Source of the DNA: an uncultured Myxococcales bacterium
GTDB taxonomy: Bacteria; Myxococcota_A; UBA9042
Length of the DNA stretch: 62,442 nucleotides
NCBI GenBank assembly: GCA_903955385.1
Contig: CAJBNH010000165.1
Span: 1 to 62,442, forward strand
Reading direction: 5' to 3'
Shown: positions 44,043 to 52,356 of the stretch, one piece after another
How positions within the stretch are numbered: the stretch's first letter is position 1
Layout of the letters: each line of letters begins with the position of its first letter
Notes under the pieces: generated by a model
What the model was told of the DNA's origin: nothing
Seen by the model: only the letters and a program-made list of their open reading frames with translations
The model's database searches: none
Translations under genes and position numbers: made by a program

Positions 44043-45138
44043 CGTGCACCTCCGAGACCTTGCGCGGTCGGTCCGAGGGCGCCGCGGGCGACTTTGGCGC
44101 CTCAGACAACGTCTGCACGGCTTTGGCGAGCTCGGCCTGCAAGCCTCGCGACGAGCAGCGGGCCGCCAGGCGGATCGCCTTCTCGAACGCCGCCTCGCCC
44201 GAGTCCGGGTTCGCCACCAGCACCAGGTGCTGCAGCCCCAGCATCGGCGCGCCGCCGTAGTCCTGGAATTCCGAGACGGTGCGCAGCATGCCGACCCCTT
44301 GCGCCAGCAACCGCAGTCCCACGCGCCACGTCAGCTTCGTCTTCCACGCGTACCGCGCGGCCTCCAGCACCATCGTGGTCAGGCCTTCCAGCAGCCCTCG
44401 CACCGTGTGTCCCACCAGACCGTCGGTGACGACGACGTCGGCGAAACCTCTGGAGATATCGACCGCCCGCACGTTGCCCACGAACTTCAGGCCGGACGTG
44501 TGCCGCAGGCGCTCGTGGGCCTCGACGACCTCTGGCGTGCCATCGCCGGGCCCCAAGCCCGTCGACAACAACGCAACCTTGGGCTCGGCAACCCCCGTCA
44601 CCGTCCGCGCATACGTCGAACCCATCACCGCCCAAGCCACCAGTTCGTCCGCCGAGTGCGCGCGCCGACCGGACACGTCGAGCAGCAGTGCCAGCGGGTC
44701 GGCCCCCTCGCCATGCGCGACCGTCGGAAAGATGGCGGCCGACGCGGTCGATGGCTTGCCCGGCAGCTTGGGCAGATGCCGCTGGGCCAACGAATAGACG
44801 AGCTCTTGCGGACTTGCCGTGATCAGCACATCCGCTTCGCCGTCGTTCAGCATCGCCATCGCGATCGGCAGCGCGATACGGGCGGCCTCGGTCTTGGCCG
44901 CCGTGTCGCCAGCCTGCAGTGGATAGGTCGCCGGCGCCGGCACCAGCCGCAAAGTCATCGGGTCATAGGGCAACAAGCTGAGACAGTCCTGCAGCACCGT
45001 CACGTCGCCGACCAGATGCACCCGCGCAACGCCCTGCCGGGACATGCGCGCGGCGGCGGCGACGATGCCGGCCGGACCTGCCGCGCCACCGTAAGTATCG
45101 ATGACCACAGAGGGTCTGGTCCCTTCCGGAAGCGTCAT
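44035..45138 (-). CDS. Divergent PlsX-like phosphate acyltransferase family protein
   Basis: The 367-residue product follows PlsX from end to end. It reads VIDTYGGAAGPAGIVAAAAR (for DAMGGD), TASPQELVY, DELVAWAVMGSTYAR, KVALLSTGLGPGDG, FVGNVRAVDISRGFADVVVTDGLVGHTVRGLLEG and YGGAPMLGL. PlsX makes acyl-phosphate from acyl-ACP for phospholipid synthesis. The usual MGGD and Gly-Ala-Asn elements are altered (YGGA; LLDVSGR), so activity or substrate may differ. The start at 45138 overlaps the upstream stop by four bases (ATGA). The next gene overlaps it by eight. Confidence 0.78.
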   Translation of the reverse strand: MTLPEGTRPSVVIDTYGGAAGPAGIVAAAARMSRQGVARVHLVGDVTVLQDCLSLLPYDPMTLRLVPAPATYPLQAGDTAAKTEAARIALPIAMAMLNDGEADVLITASPQELVYSLAQRHLPKLPGKPSTASAAIFPTVAHGEGADPLALLLDVSGRRAHSADELVAWAVMGSTYARTVTGVAEPKVALLSTGLGPGDGTPEVVEAHERLRHTSGLKFVGNVRAVDISRGFADVVVTDGLVGHTVRGLLEGLTTMVLEAARYAWKTKLTWRVGLRLLAQGVGMLRTVSEFQDYGGAPMLGLQHLVLVANPDSGEAAFEKAIRLAARCSSRGLQAELAKAVQTLSEAPKSPAAPSDRPRKVSEVHGG

Positions 45139-46310
45139 GCGTTCGCCTTCGCGACCCTTCCGAGCGCATAGCGGCGCAGGGTCACGGGCAGGGGACCGTT
45201 GGAAAAGTCCTGATGACCGGTGTCCGCCATACCAAACGCCGCCTGAAAGCCCTCGTGCCCTTCGAGCACCCACGCCGTCACACCGGTGAAGCCGCGCCAT
45301 GCGTCGCCCAGCGATCGGAACAGGTCTTCAACGCCTTCGCCACCCAACCGCTGCCCATACGGCGGGTTGCACACGATCGTGGTGCCTGCGGGGGGCGGTG
45401 CCAGCTTCGCCGCATCCAACTGCTCGACCCGTACGATCCCGTCCAGACCAGAGGCGATCAAGTTGGCCCGCACCGCCTCGATCGCGTCCGGGTACAGGTC
45501 GGTCGCCAGCACATCCAGACCTTTCGCTTTGCTGATGGCGGACTTCGCGTGGTCCACGCCCTTGCGCCGCTCCTCGTCCAGGTGCTGCTGCATGGTCTCA
45601 CCGTGATGCGGCCAGCGCTCGACACCGAACCAGCGGGTGCAGCCGGGCGGGATGCCCAAGTGGCGGTTGACGGCCTCGATCACCAGCGTGCCCGAACCGC
45701 AGGTCGGGTCGTGCAACCTGCCCTGCCCTCTCCAGTCGACCACTTCGACGACCGCTGCAGCCAGCGTTTCTTTCAGCGGCGCCGGTCCGGGTTGCGCGCG
45801 GTGGCCACGGTGGTGCAACGGCGGGTCGGCGAGATCGAGAAACACGTCCCATCGCCCGCGACGTCCGCGAACCACCACGCGAATCTCGGGGTCTTCGCGC
45901 GCAACGTTCGGCCGGCGCCCCAGCTTGCGCGTCAACCGGTCGGCGATGGCATCCTTGACCTTCAGCGACACGAACAGGTGGTGGTCCAGACCGCGTCGCT
46001 CTGGCGTCGATGGGATCAGGTCGCCGCTTGCGTGCACGGCAAAGGTCGCGTCGGCGTTCATCCAGCGCGGCCAGTCGAGGTCCCACGCGCCCTCGTACAG
46101 CGACTCTGCGTCCTCGGCGTGAAAGCCGCCCAGATGCAACAGCAAGCGCGAGGCGATGCGCAACCCTACCAGAGCCTTGGCCGTTTGCTCTGGCGTCAGG
46201 TCCATCCACACGCCGTCGCCGGCGGTGCGCTCCACGGGCAGACCGAGGGCGCGGCACTCGCGGGCGACGAGGTCGTGGGTGCCGCGAGCGGCCAAGGCCA
46301 ATACTTGCAT
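45135..46310 (-). CDS. THUMP-domain RNA methyltransferase, RlmL/Trm14 type
   Basis: The 391-residue product has an N-terminal ferredoxin-like plus THUMP region (LALAARGTHDLVARECRALG, then VSLKVKDAIADRLTRKLGR). A Rossmann methyltransferase domain follows, with RLHDPTCGSGTLVIEAV (SAM loop), VLATDLYPDAIEAVRANL and the catalytic TTIVCNPPYGQRLG. The NPPY motif and THUMP point to N2-guanine methylation of rRNA or tRNA; the length matches the N-terminal half of RlmL. It is the first gene of a three-gene overlapping operon. Confidence 0.88.
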   Translation of the reverse strand: MQVLALAARGTHDLVARECRALGLPVERTAGDGVWMDLTPEQTAKALVGLRIASRLLLHLGGFHAEDAESLYEGAWDLDWPRWMNADATFAVHASGDLIPSTPERRGLDHHLFVSLKVKDAIADRLTRKLGRRPNVAREDPEIRVVVRGRRGRWDVFLDLADPPLHHRGHRAQPGPAPLKETLAAAVVEVVDWRGQGRLHDPTCGSGTLVIEAVNRHLGIPPGCTRWFGVERWPHHGETMQQHLDEERRKGVDHAKSAISKAKGLDVLATDLYPDAIEAVRANLIASGLDGIVRVEQLDAAKLAPPPAGTTIVCNPPYGQRLGGEGVEDLFRSLGDAWRGFTGVTAWVLEGHEGFQAAFGMADTGHQDFSNGPLPVTLRRYALGRVAKANA

Positions 46311-46365
46311 GAAGGTGCTCCCCTCGGGTCACGTCAGGCGGGCGGGCGGTCCGAGGGTGCTGAGG

Positions 46366-46551
46366 CTACTCGATCGGCGAGTCGTCCGGAATCACATGGT
46401 GACGACGCGCGCGCTGGTCCTGCCAGGCGAAGAACAAGGCGACCAGCACCGACCCCAACAGCACGGTGCCGCCGATGACGTACCAACCGTACGGTCTCTC
46501 TTCTGCGACGCAAACGACGCAGCGGGCTAGAAGTGGAGCAACGGGAAGCAC
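46366..46551 (-). CDS. Small single-pass membrane protein
   Basis: The 61-residue product has one membrane segment (GWYVIGGTVLLGSVLVALFFAW) followed by a basic QDQRARRHH stretch and an acidic end. It uses a GTG start supported by GGAGG seven bases upstream. The function is unknown. It fills the gap between lon and the RNA methyltransferase, with about 55 bases on each side, and is probably cotranscribed with what follows. Confidence 0.6.
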   Translation of the reverse strand: MLPVAPLLARCVVCVAEERPYGWYVIGGTVLLGSVLVALFFAWQDQRARRHHVIPDDSPIE

Positions 46552-46608
46552 TTCCGAACCTCCGGGCCAGTGTCGAGGGCAAGTCGTCCGAACTGCGTGC
46601 GGCGGGGA

Positions 46609-49005
46609 CTAGGCCGAAGCGGGCGCTGCGGTGGCCTTTGCGCGTGCCGACGGCGGGATCTCCAGCGCGTGTTCGAGGACGTCGTCCATCGTCTGGGCGA
46701 ACACAAACTCGATCTGGTCGCGCGCCTCTGCCGGAATGTCGCGCAGATCCTTACGGTTGCGCTCGGGCAGGATGATCTTCTTGATGCCACCGCGCATCGC
46801 CGCCAGCACCTTGTCCTTGATGCCGCCAACCGGAAGCACCAGGCCGCGCAGGGTCGCCTCGCCCGTCATCGACACGTCGCCGCGCACCCGCACGCCGGTC
46901 AGCAGCGACACAAGGGCCGTGAACAGCGTGACGCCGGCGCTGGGGCCGTCCTTGGGCGTCGCGCCCGCCGGCACGTGCACGTGGATGTCGAAGTCTTCGA
47001 AGGACTTGCGATCGATGCCCAGCCGCTCGGCGTTGGCCTCGACCAAGCTCAGCGCGATCTGCGCCGACTCCTTCATCACGTCGCCCAGCTGGCCGGTCAG
47101 CCTCAGCTTGCCCCTGCCGGGCATCTTGCTGGCCTCGATGAACAGCAGGTCGCCGCCGGTGCGGGTCCAGGCCATGCCGGTGGCGACGCCGGGCTGCTCA
47201 GTGCGCGTCGCCACTTCTGGCACGTACGCGTAAATGCCCAGCATGTCCTCGAGATCGCCTTCCGTCAGGGTCTTCTCGGTGTACTCGCCCTTGGCCACGC
47301 CCACCGCCACCTGGCGCGCGACGTCGGCGATGCGACGCTCCAGACCACGGACGCCGGCCTCACGCGTGTAGTGCATGATGACCTTGTCGAGGATCTCGTC
47401 CGGAATCACGCATTGTTCCGCAGTGATCCCGTGCTCCTTGAGCTGCTTGGGCAGCAGGTGCCGCCGTGCGATGGCAGCCTTTTCCTCGTGCGTGTAGCCA
47501 CTGATCTCGATGACCTCCATGCGGTCCAGCAGCGGGGGCGGGATCGTGTCGAGCGTGTTGGCCGTCGCGATGAACAGAATCTTGGACAGGTCAAACGGCG
47601 TGTCCAGATAGTGGTCCGAGAACGCGTGGTTCTGCTCGCCGTCGAGCACCTCGAGCAGCGCAGCCGTCGGGTCGCCACGCCAGTCATGGGTCAGCTTGTC
47701 CACTTCGTCCAGAATCATCACGGGGTTGCGCGACTCGGCCTTCTTCAGCGACATGATGATCTTGCCGGGCATCGCACCGATGTACGTCCGGCGGTGACCA
47801 CGAATCTCAGCCTCGTCGCGGACGCCGCCCAGCGACAGCCGCTGGAATTTGCGCCCCAGAGACTCTGCGACAGAGTGGCCCAGCGACGTCTTGCCCACGC
47901 CCGGAGGGCCGACCAGACACAACACCGGTCCCCGCATGTCGTTCTTCAGCTTCGATACCGCCAGATACTCGATGATGCGCTTCTTGACCTTCTCCAGCCC
48001 GTAATGGCGCTCATCCAGCACCTTCTGCGCATGGTCCAAATCCAGCCGATCGTCGGTCATCTTCGACCACGGCAGGTCTGCGAACCACTCCAGATACGTC
48101 CGCGACACGGTGTACTCGGGCGAGCCCTGCTGGATGCTGCGCAACCGCTTGAGTTCCTTGGTCGAAACCTTCGCAGCGTCCTCAGGCAATCCGGCCTTGT
48201 GCAGGCGCTCTTCCAGCTCGCCCAGCTCGTCGCCCTCACCGCCCTCCAGATCGCCCAGTTCCTTCTGGATCGCCTTGAGTTGCTTGCGGAGCACGTACTC
48301 GCGCTGACTCTTGTTCAGGTCGCCCTTCACCTCGCTGTTGATGCGCTGCGAAATGCGCAGCACCTCAACCTGCTGGATCACCAGATGCAGGGTCTTGGTC
48401 AGCATGTCCTGCAGCGTGGTTGCCTGCAGCACGTCGACCTTCTCCTCAACCGAGACGCCCAAGTGGGTCAGCAGCAGGTAGACCAGCCGCGCCGGATGCT
48501 CGAAATTCTCTTGCAGATCCGCTGCGTTGATCGGCAGTTCCGGCACCATGTTCACGAGCTCGATGGCCGTGTCACGCACGCTGTGCACCAGCGCGAGGAT
48601 CTGCGGGTCGGCGTCGTTCTTCTCGGGCAGGATCTCGACCTCGGCCGACAGGAACGGGTCTTCCTGATCAAAGCGATTGATCTTGAAGCGCTCCACTCCG
48701 CGAATGACGACGTGGTAGGTCTCGGCGCCGTTGCGCAACACCTTGATCAGCTGGCCCGTGCACCCGGCCCAGTACAGCTCGTCGGGCTTGGGGTTGTCGA
48801 TTCCCTTGTCCTTCTGCGCGACCACGCCCACCACGGCGGCGCGGCGATCTCCCAGACTCTCCAGAAGCTTGATGGACTTGCCGCGGCCGATGACGACGGG
48901 CATCACGGCACCCGGGAACAGCACGGCGTTGCGCAACGCCAGGATCGGCAGGTTGTGCAGCGTGGTGCCGTCGGAGGTCGGTTCAGTCGAGGGCTTGTCG
49001 GTCAT
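46609..49005 (-). CDS. lon: ATP-dependent protease Lon
   Basis: The 798-residue product degrades misfolded and regulatory proteins in the cytoplasm. It has the N-terminal substrate domain (LPILALRNAVLFPGAVMPV), a coiled middle, and the AAA+ module with Walker A GPPGVGKTSLGHSVAESLGR and VRDEAEIRGHRRTYIGAMPG. The C-terminal protease domain has the serine in KDGPSAGVTLF and the lysine in PVGGIKDKVLAA. Length and order are standard for LonA. The start at 49005 gives the usual short N-terminus. A candidate sigma-70 promoter lies upstream; I see no heat-shock consensus. Confidence 0.96.
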   Translation of the reverse strand: MTDKPSTEPTSDGTTLHNLPILALRNAVLFPGAVMPVVIGRGKSIKLLESLGDRRAAVVGVVAQKDKGIDNPKPDELYWAGCTGQLIKVLRNGAETYHVVIRGVERFKINRFDQEDPFLSAEVEILPEKNDADPQILALVHSVRDTAIELVNMVPELPINAADLQENFEHPARLVYLLLTHLGVSVEEKVDVLQATTLQDMLTKTLHLVIQQVEVLRISQRINSEVKGDLNKSQREYVLRKQLKAIQKELGDLEGGEGDELGELEERLHKAGLPEDAAKVSTKELKRLRSIQQGSPEYTVSRTYLEWFADLPWSKMTDDRLDLDHAQKVLDERHYGLEKVKKRIIEYLAVSKLKNDMRGPVLCLVGPPGVGKTSLGHSVAESLGRKFQRLSLGGVRDEAEIRGHRRTYIGAMPGKIIMSLKKAESRNPVMILDEVDKLTHDWRGDPTAALLEVLDGEQNHAFSDHYLDTPFDLSKILFIATANTLDTIPPPLLDRMEVIEISGYTHEEKAAIARRHLLPKQLKEHGITAEQCVIPDEILDKVIMHYTREAGVRGLERRIADVARQVAVGVAKGEYTEKTLTEGDLEDMLGIYAYVPEVATRTEQPGVATGMAWTRTGGDLLFIEASKMPGRGKLRLTGQLGDVMKESAQIALSLVEANAERLGIDRKSFEDFDIHVHVPAGATPKDGPSAGVTLFTALVSLLTGVRVRGDVSMTGEATLRGLVLPVGGIKDKVLAAMRGGIKKIILPERNRKDLRDIPAEARDQIEFVFAQTMDDVLEHALEIPPSARAKATAAPASA

Positions 49006-49078
49006 GGGTCCCTCGCAAGGAAACAGGTTGCAGAGCTTGCTGCCGCGTCTTTGCGGAGTTCGCCGTCGCCTGATTCGA

Positions 49079-49106
49079 ATGATAAGGAAGCACGGGGGCA
49101 CCGCAA
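49079..49106 (-). promoter_or_regulatory. Candidate lon promoter
   Basis: On the minus strand TTGCGG (49106-49101), a 16-base spacer, TATCAT (49084-49079), giving a leader of about 70 bases. The rest of the 247-base gap holds nothing recognised. Confidence 0.4.
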
Positions 49107-49252
49107 ATCAAGGTCCCCCGCTGCCGATGAACGGAGTCCTTGCAATGCTTCAGGAATCTGGTGCGACGGGATGACTGGCACCTGCACCGCGGCGGCTGCT
49201 GCGTGGTCGTCGACCTTGGTTGCGGTCGTGATACAGAGGTCGCCGTCACCGT

Positions 49253-51073
49253 TCAGTGCTGCTGTTGCCACCAACCGGGAAGCGCTGCCCCTTTGCTGGC
49301 CAGCGTTGCCTCTACCGACGCCCGCCACGCAGGGTCGCCGGTCAACCGGGCCGCCAGCGCCAATCCCCACGCGGCCGCCAGCTCGTTGCCCAGCTGCCGC
49401 AACGCTGCCACCGCAGCCTCGACCCGCTGGCGGGCCTGCGAATCCCCGGCCTGCAGCCTCAGTGCCGCCGCCAACAGCTCGATGGCCAGCGCGGCGTCGG
49501 TCGCGCCACAGTCCCGCATTCTCGCCATATGCTGGAGCAGAGCGTCCTGGGACACCGCCAGGCCGTCCAGTGCGTCGATGCGCGCCTGCAGCACCAGCGC
49601 GTGCACCACCGGCAACGGCTCTGCGCACGCCCACCAGCGCTCGACCGCGTCGGCGGCAAACACCCGCGCCGCCGGCAGATTGCCCCGCAGGTACGCAAGC
49701 GAGGCTTGTCCCGACCGCACCGCCGCCGCTTCGCGCGGACTCGCCCCGTCGGCCTGTTCCATCACCTCGTCCAGCAAGGCCTCACTGCCCGGGTCGCCAC
49801 GCCAACCGCCGAGCTCAGCCTCGACCAACCCTATGGCAAAGCGCTCGGCCTGCGACAGCGACTCGCGCGGGAGATTGGCCAACAGGTCGCCCGCGGCCTG
49901 CAAGTGCAGTTGGCGCAGGTGGATGCGGATCTCCAGCAGGTTGCGTCGCAACGCCAGCCGACCGGGACAAGAAGAAGCCGGCGTGACGGCCAGCTCTGCT
50001 TCAGCCGCCGCCGCCTCGCCCAAGGTCAGGTGGACCTCAGCCAGCGCCAACCCGACCTCCAGCACACCCAGCCGATCGCCTTGGTCCCTCAGCCGATGGC
50101 GTGCCCGCTCCAACAGGGCCCGTCCTTCGCGCAACTGGGCCATCCGACACAGGATCGCCGCCCGGTTGACCGACGCCGTCTGCTCACCGGCCGGCAACCC
50201 CAGCTTGCGAAAGCGGGCCTCGACCTGCGCAAAGGCCGCGGCGGTTTCAGCCAGCGGCGCCGTGTCGGCCCGCGCCATCGCCAGTGCCAGCGCGGCTCGT
50301 GCGATGCCCTGCTCGTCGCCGATGCGGGTGGCCAGGGCGAAGCTCTGCGAAAACGCTGCCACCGCTCCGTCCACGTCACCACGGTCCCGTAACAAGTGGC
50401 CCAGGTTCAGCTGGGCGACGGCGTGCAGCGGCTCCAGTCGCCCTTCGGTGGCGTGGGCAACCTGCGAGAATGCGGCCTGCGCGGCGTCGAGGTCGCCACT
50501 GGCGCGCTCGAGATCTCCCAGACAGATCAAGGCGTTTGCCATACCGGCAGCGTGGCCCGCTGTCTCGAATCGATCCATCGCCTCGTGCAGCAGCGTGCGC
50601 GCGTCCGGCTCCGTGTCGTCCGTCTCTTCCGCTTCCCTTGCGCGACCCGGGGCCAGACGCTGCAGCAGCCTCCCCACGTTGCCGGCCGCCACAGCGATCC
50701 CCAAATTGTCGTCGCGCTTGCGCTGGCGGGCCAGAACCTCGCGGTGCAGGGCCACGGCCGCCGCCAGATCACCACGCAGCTCATGCACCGAGCCGATCTC
50801 GGTCATCGCAGACAGTTCGCGCGCTTCCAGATGCCGACGGGCCGCGTCCTCACGCGCCTGTTCAAAGCACGCAAGGGCGTCGGCCTGACGCCCAGCTCGC
50901 AGGTGGATGCGTCCTTCCAGACTCACGGCCGCGCAGGCCGCGTCCACGTCACCGGTGCTGGTCAGGACGTCGCGAGCACGACCGGCCAGACGCAACGCCA
51001 CCGCCAGCTCACCCCTGGCGAACCGGCCCGAGGCCTGCTTGAAGAGCTCGATTCCGACGGCGCGCTCAGTCAT
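49253..51073 (-). CDS. TPR-repeat protein
   Basis: The 606-residue product is almost entirely helical, with repeated ~34-residue TPR-like pairs (ALACFEQAREDAARRHLEAR; ALHREVLARQRKRDDNLGIA; ALICLGDLERASGDLDAAQA; AQLNLGHLLRDRGDVDGAVA). There is no signal peptide, DNA-binding domain or enzyme domain. It is probably a cytoplasmic scaffold or partner protein; similar repeat blocks form the C-terminus of some serine/threonine kinases and AAA regulators. It starts 25 bases after the SDR gene. Confidence 0.83.
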   Translation of the reverse strand: MTERAVGIELFKQASGRFARGELAVALRLAGRARDVLTSTGDVDAACAAVSLEGRIHLRAGRQADALACFEQAREDAARRHLEARELSAMTEIGSVHELRGDLAAAVALHREVLARQRKRDDNLGIAVAAGNVGRLLQRLAPGRAREAEETDDTEPDARTLLHEAMDRFETAGHAAGMANALICLGDLERASGDLDAAQAAFSQVAHATEGRLEPLHAVAQLNLGHLLRDRGDVDGAVAAFSQSFALATRIGDEQGIARAALALAMARADTAPLAETAAAFAQVEARFRKLGLPAGEQTASVNRAAILCRMAQLREGRALLERARHRLRDQGDRLGVLEVGLALAEVHLTLGEAAAAEAELAVTPASSCPGRLALRRNLLEIRIHLRQLHLQAAGDLLANLPRESLSQAERFAIGLVEAELGGWRGDPGSEALLDEVMEQADGASPREAAAVRSGQASLAYLRGNLPAARVFAADAVERWWACAEPLPVVHALVLQARIDALDGLAVSQDALLQHMARMRDCGATDAALAIELLAAALRLQAGDSQARQRVEAAVAALRQLGNELAAAWGLALAARLTGDPAWRASVEATLASKGAALPGWWQQQH

Positions 51074-51098
51074 GGGTGCGTGGGTCCTGGCTGTGGCG

Positions 51099-51914
51099 TC
51101 AAATCATGACCGCCCCGCACGAAAGGTCGATGCCCTGCCCCGTAATGGCGTCGCCACCGGGCCCGAGCAGGAACTTGGCGTACGCGCCGACTTCGGTGGG
51201 CTTGATCATCCGGCGGATCGGCTGGCTGGCCATCATCGCCGCCGTCGTCTGTTGCAGCGTCTGGCCCGAGCTCTGCGCCATGCGCGACAGCACGTCGTGG
51301 GCCATTTGCGTGTCGACCCAGCCGGGGTTCAGGACGTTGACACGGATGCCGCGTGGCGCGAGCTCGGACGCCATGCTGCGGGTCAGGCCCAAGATCGCGT
51401 GCTTCGACGCCGTGTAGGCGCTGGAGCGGGTGCCCCCGAAACGCGCCAGCACACTGCCGATGAACAGTACGCGGCCGCCGTTGGGCATGTGCGCCGTCAC
51501 CAGCTGCGCCAAGAAGTACGTACCGAACAGGTTGACCTCGAGGATGTGGCGAAACCGCGCCCGTGCGTCGGAGCTCAGATCTTCGAGGGGCGTCTCGGCG
51601 TTGACCCCGGAAGCGACGACCAACGCGTCGATCGGGCCAAAGCGCGACTCGGCGGAGACGACCGCCTCGTCGATCGAACGCTGGTCCGTCAGGTCCAGAC
51701 GCACCGGCAGGGCACGCGCGGTGCCCAGATCCATCGAGATGCCCAGCACCTTGTTGTACGAGCGGGCACCCAGCGTCAGGTTGTGAGGCTCGTCTCCCAA
51801 AGCGCGCGCGATGGCCTCGCCCATGCCGCGCGACGCTCCTGCGACAAAGATGTGCTTGGGGCGAGAGGACAAGGCCTTCTCGAGCTCGCTTTGCGGCAGG
51901 CGGACGGTCTGCAT
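51099..51914 (-). CDS. Short-chain dehydrogenase/reductase
   Basis: The 271-residue product has the classical SDR features: nucleotide loop FVAGASRGMGEAIARAL, LVVASGV in place of NNAG, NLFGTYF, the serine of VLFIGSVLA, and catalytic Tyr/Lys in SSAYTASKHAILGLTRSMAS. RVNVLNPGWVDTQMA follows, and the C-terminus (DAITGQGIDLSCGAVMI) is typical of FabG-like enzymes. NAD(P)-linked oxidoreductase; the substrate is unknown. The Gly motif has AGAS rather than TGAS. Confidence 0.9.
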   Translation of the reverse strand: MQTVRLPQSELEKALSSRPKHIFVAGASRGMGEAIARALGDEPHNLTLGARSYNKVLGISMDLGTARALPVRLDLTDQRSIDEAVVSAESRFGPIDALVVASGVNAETPLEDLSSDARARFRHILEVNLFGTYFLAQLVTAHMPNGGRVLFIGSVLARFGGTRSSAYTASKHAILGLTRSMASELAPRGIRVNVLNPGWVDTQMAHDVLSRMAQSSGQTLQQTTAAMMASQPIRRMIKPTEVGAYAKFLLGPGGDAITGQGIDLSCGAVMI

Positions 51915-51973
51915 CGGGTCACCTCTGGGCGGAGTCCGGGTCGTCGGGGGCGCACGGCGTCAGGGTTACGGGA

Positions 51974-52303
51974 TCACTGGTCGGGGGTCGGCAGGGCCTG
52001 CAGCGCTCCGGCTTTCTGTTGTCGGTTGCGCAGAGCATCGCCGGACTCGCCCCACACCGACAGCAGGGCGCCGACGATGATCGAGAGGCAGAACCACACG
52101 ACGACCATCATGTAGCTGACGTACATCCCACCGCGGAAGAAACGGTACAGGGGCGGCTTGTCCTCCGCTCGGCGAAAGACCGCCTCGGCGGGCAGCACGT
52201 CGCCGGTCAGCGCCTGCAGATCGCCTTCCCGCGTGCCGGGTTGGGCAACGACGCCGGACGGAGTCGGGGCTTCGGAGGGCGCGTGCGGGTCCTCAATCGT
52301 CAT
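51974..52303 (-). CDS. Small membrane protein of unknown function
   Basis: The 109-residue product has a Pro-rich cytoplasmic start, one hydrophobic segment at about residues 60-85 (YVSYMMVVVWFCLSIIVGAL) and a short polar tail. No family is recognised. It lies between the PHP-domain lipoprotein and the SDR gene in the same orientation, with gaps of 53 and 59 bases. Confidence 0.6.
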   Translation of the reverse strand: MTIEDPHAPSEAPTPSGVVAQPGTREGDLQALTGDVLPAEAVFRRAEDKPPLYRFFRGGMYVSYMMVVVWFCLSIIVGALLSVWGESGDALRNRQQKAGALQALPTPDQ

Positions 52304-52356
52304 GACGGCACCTCAACGGACAGGTCAGCAGGGGCGGGGCGACGGCCATGGTCAGG

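Noticed and set aside
49006-49252. Heat-shock (sigma-32 or CIRCE) control of lon
   Set aside because: CTTGATT is present but the spacing to any CCCC-type -10 is wrong, and no CIRCE inverted repeat is seen.
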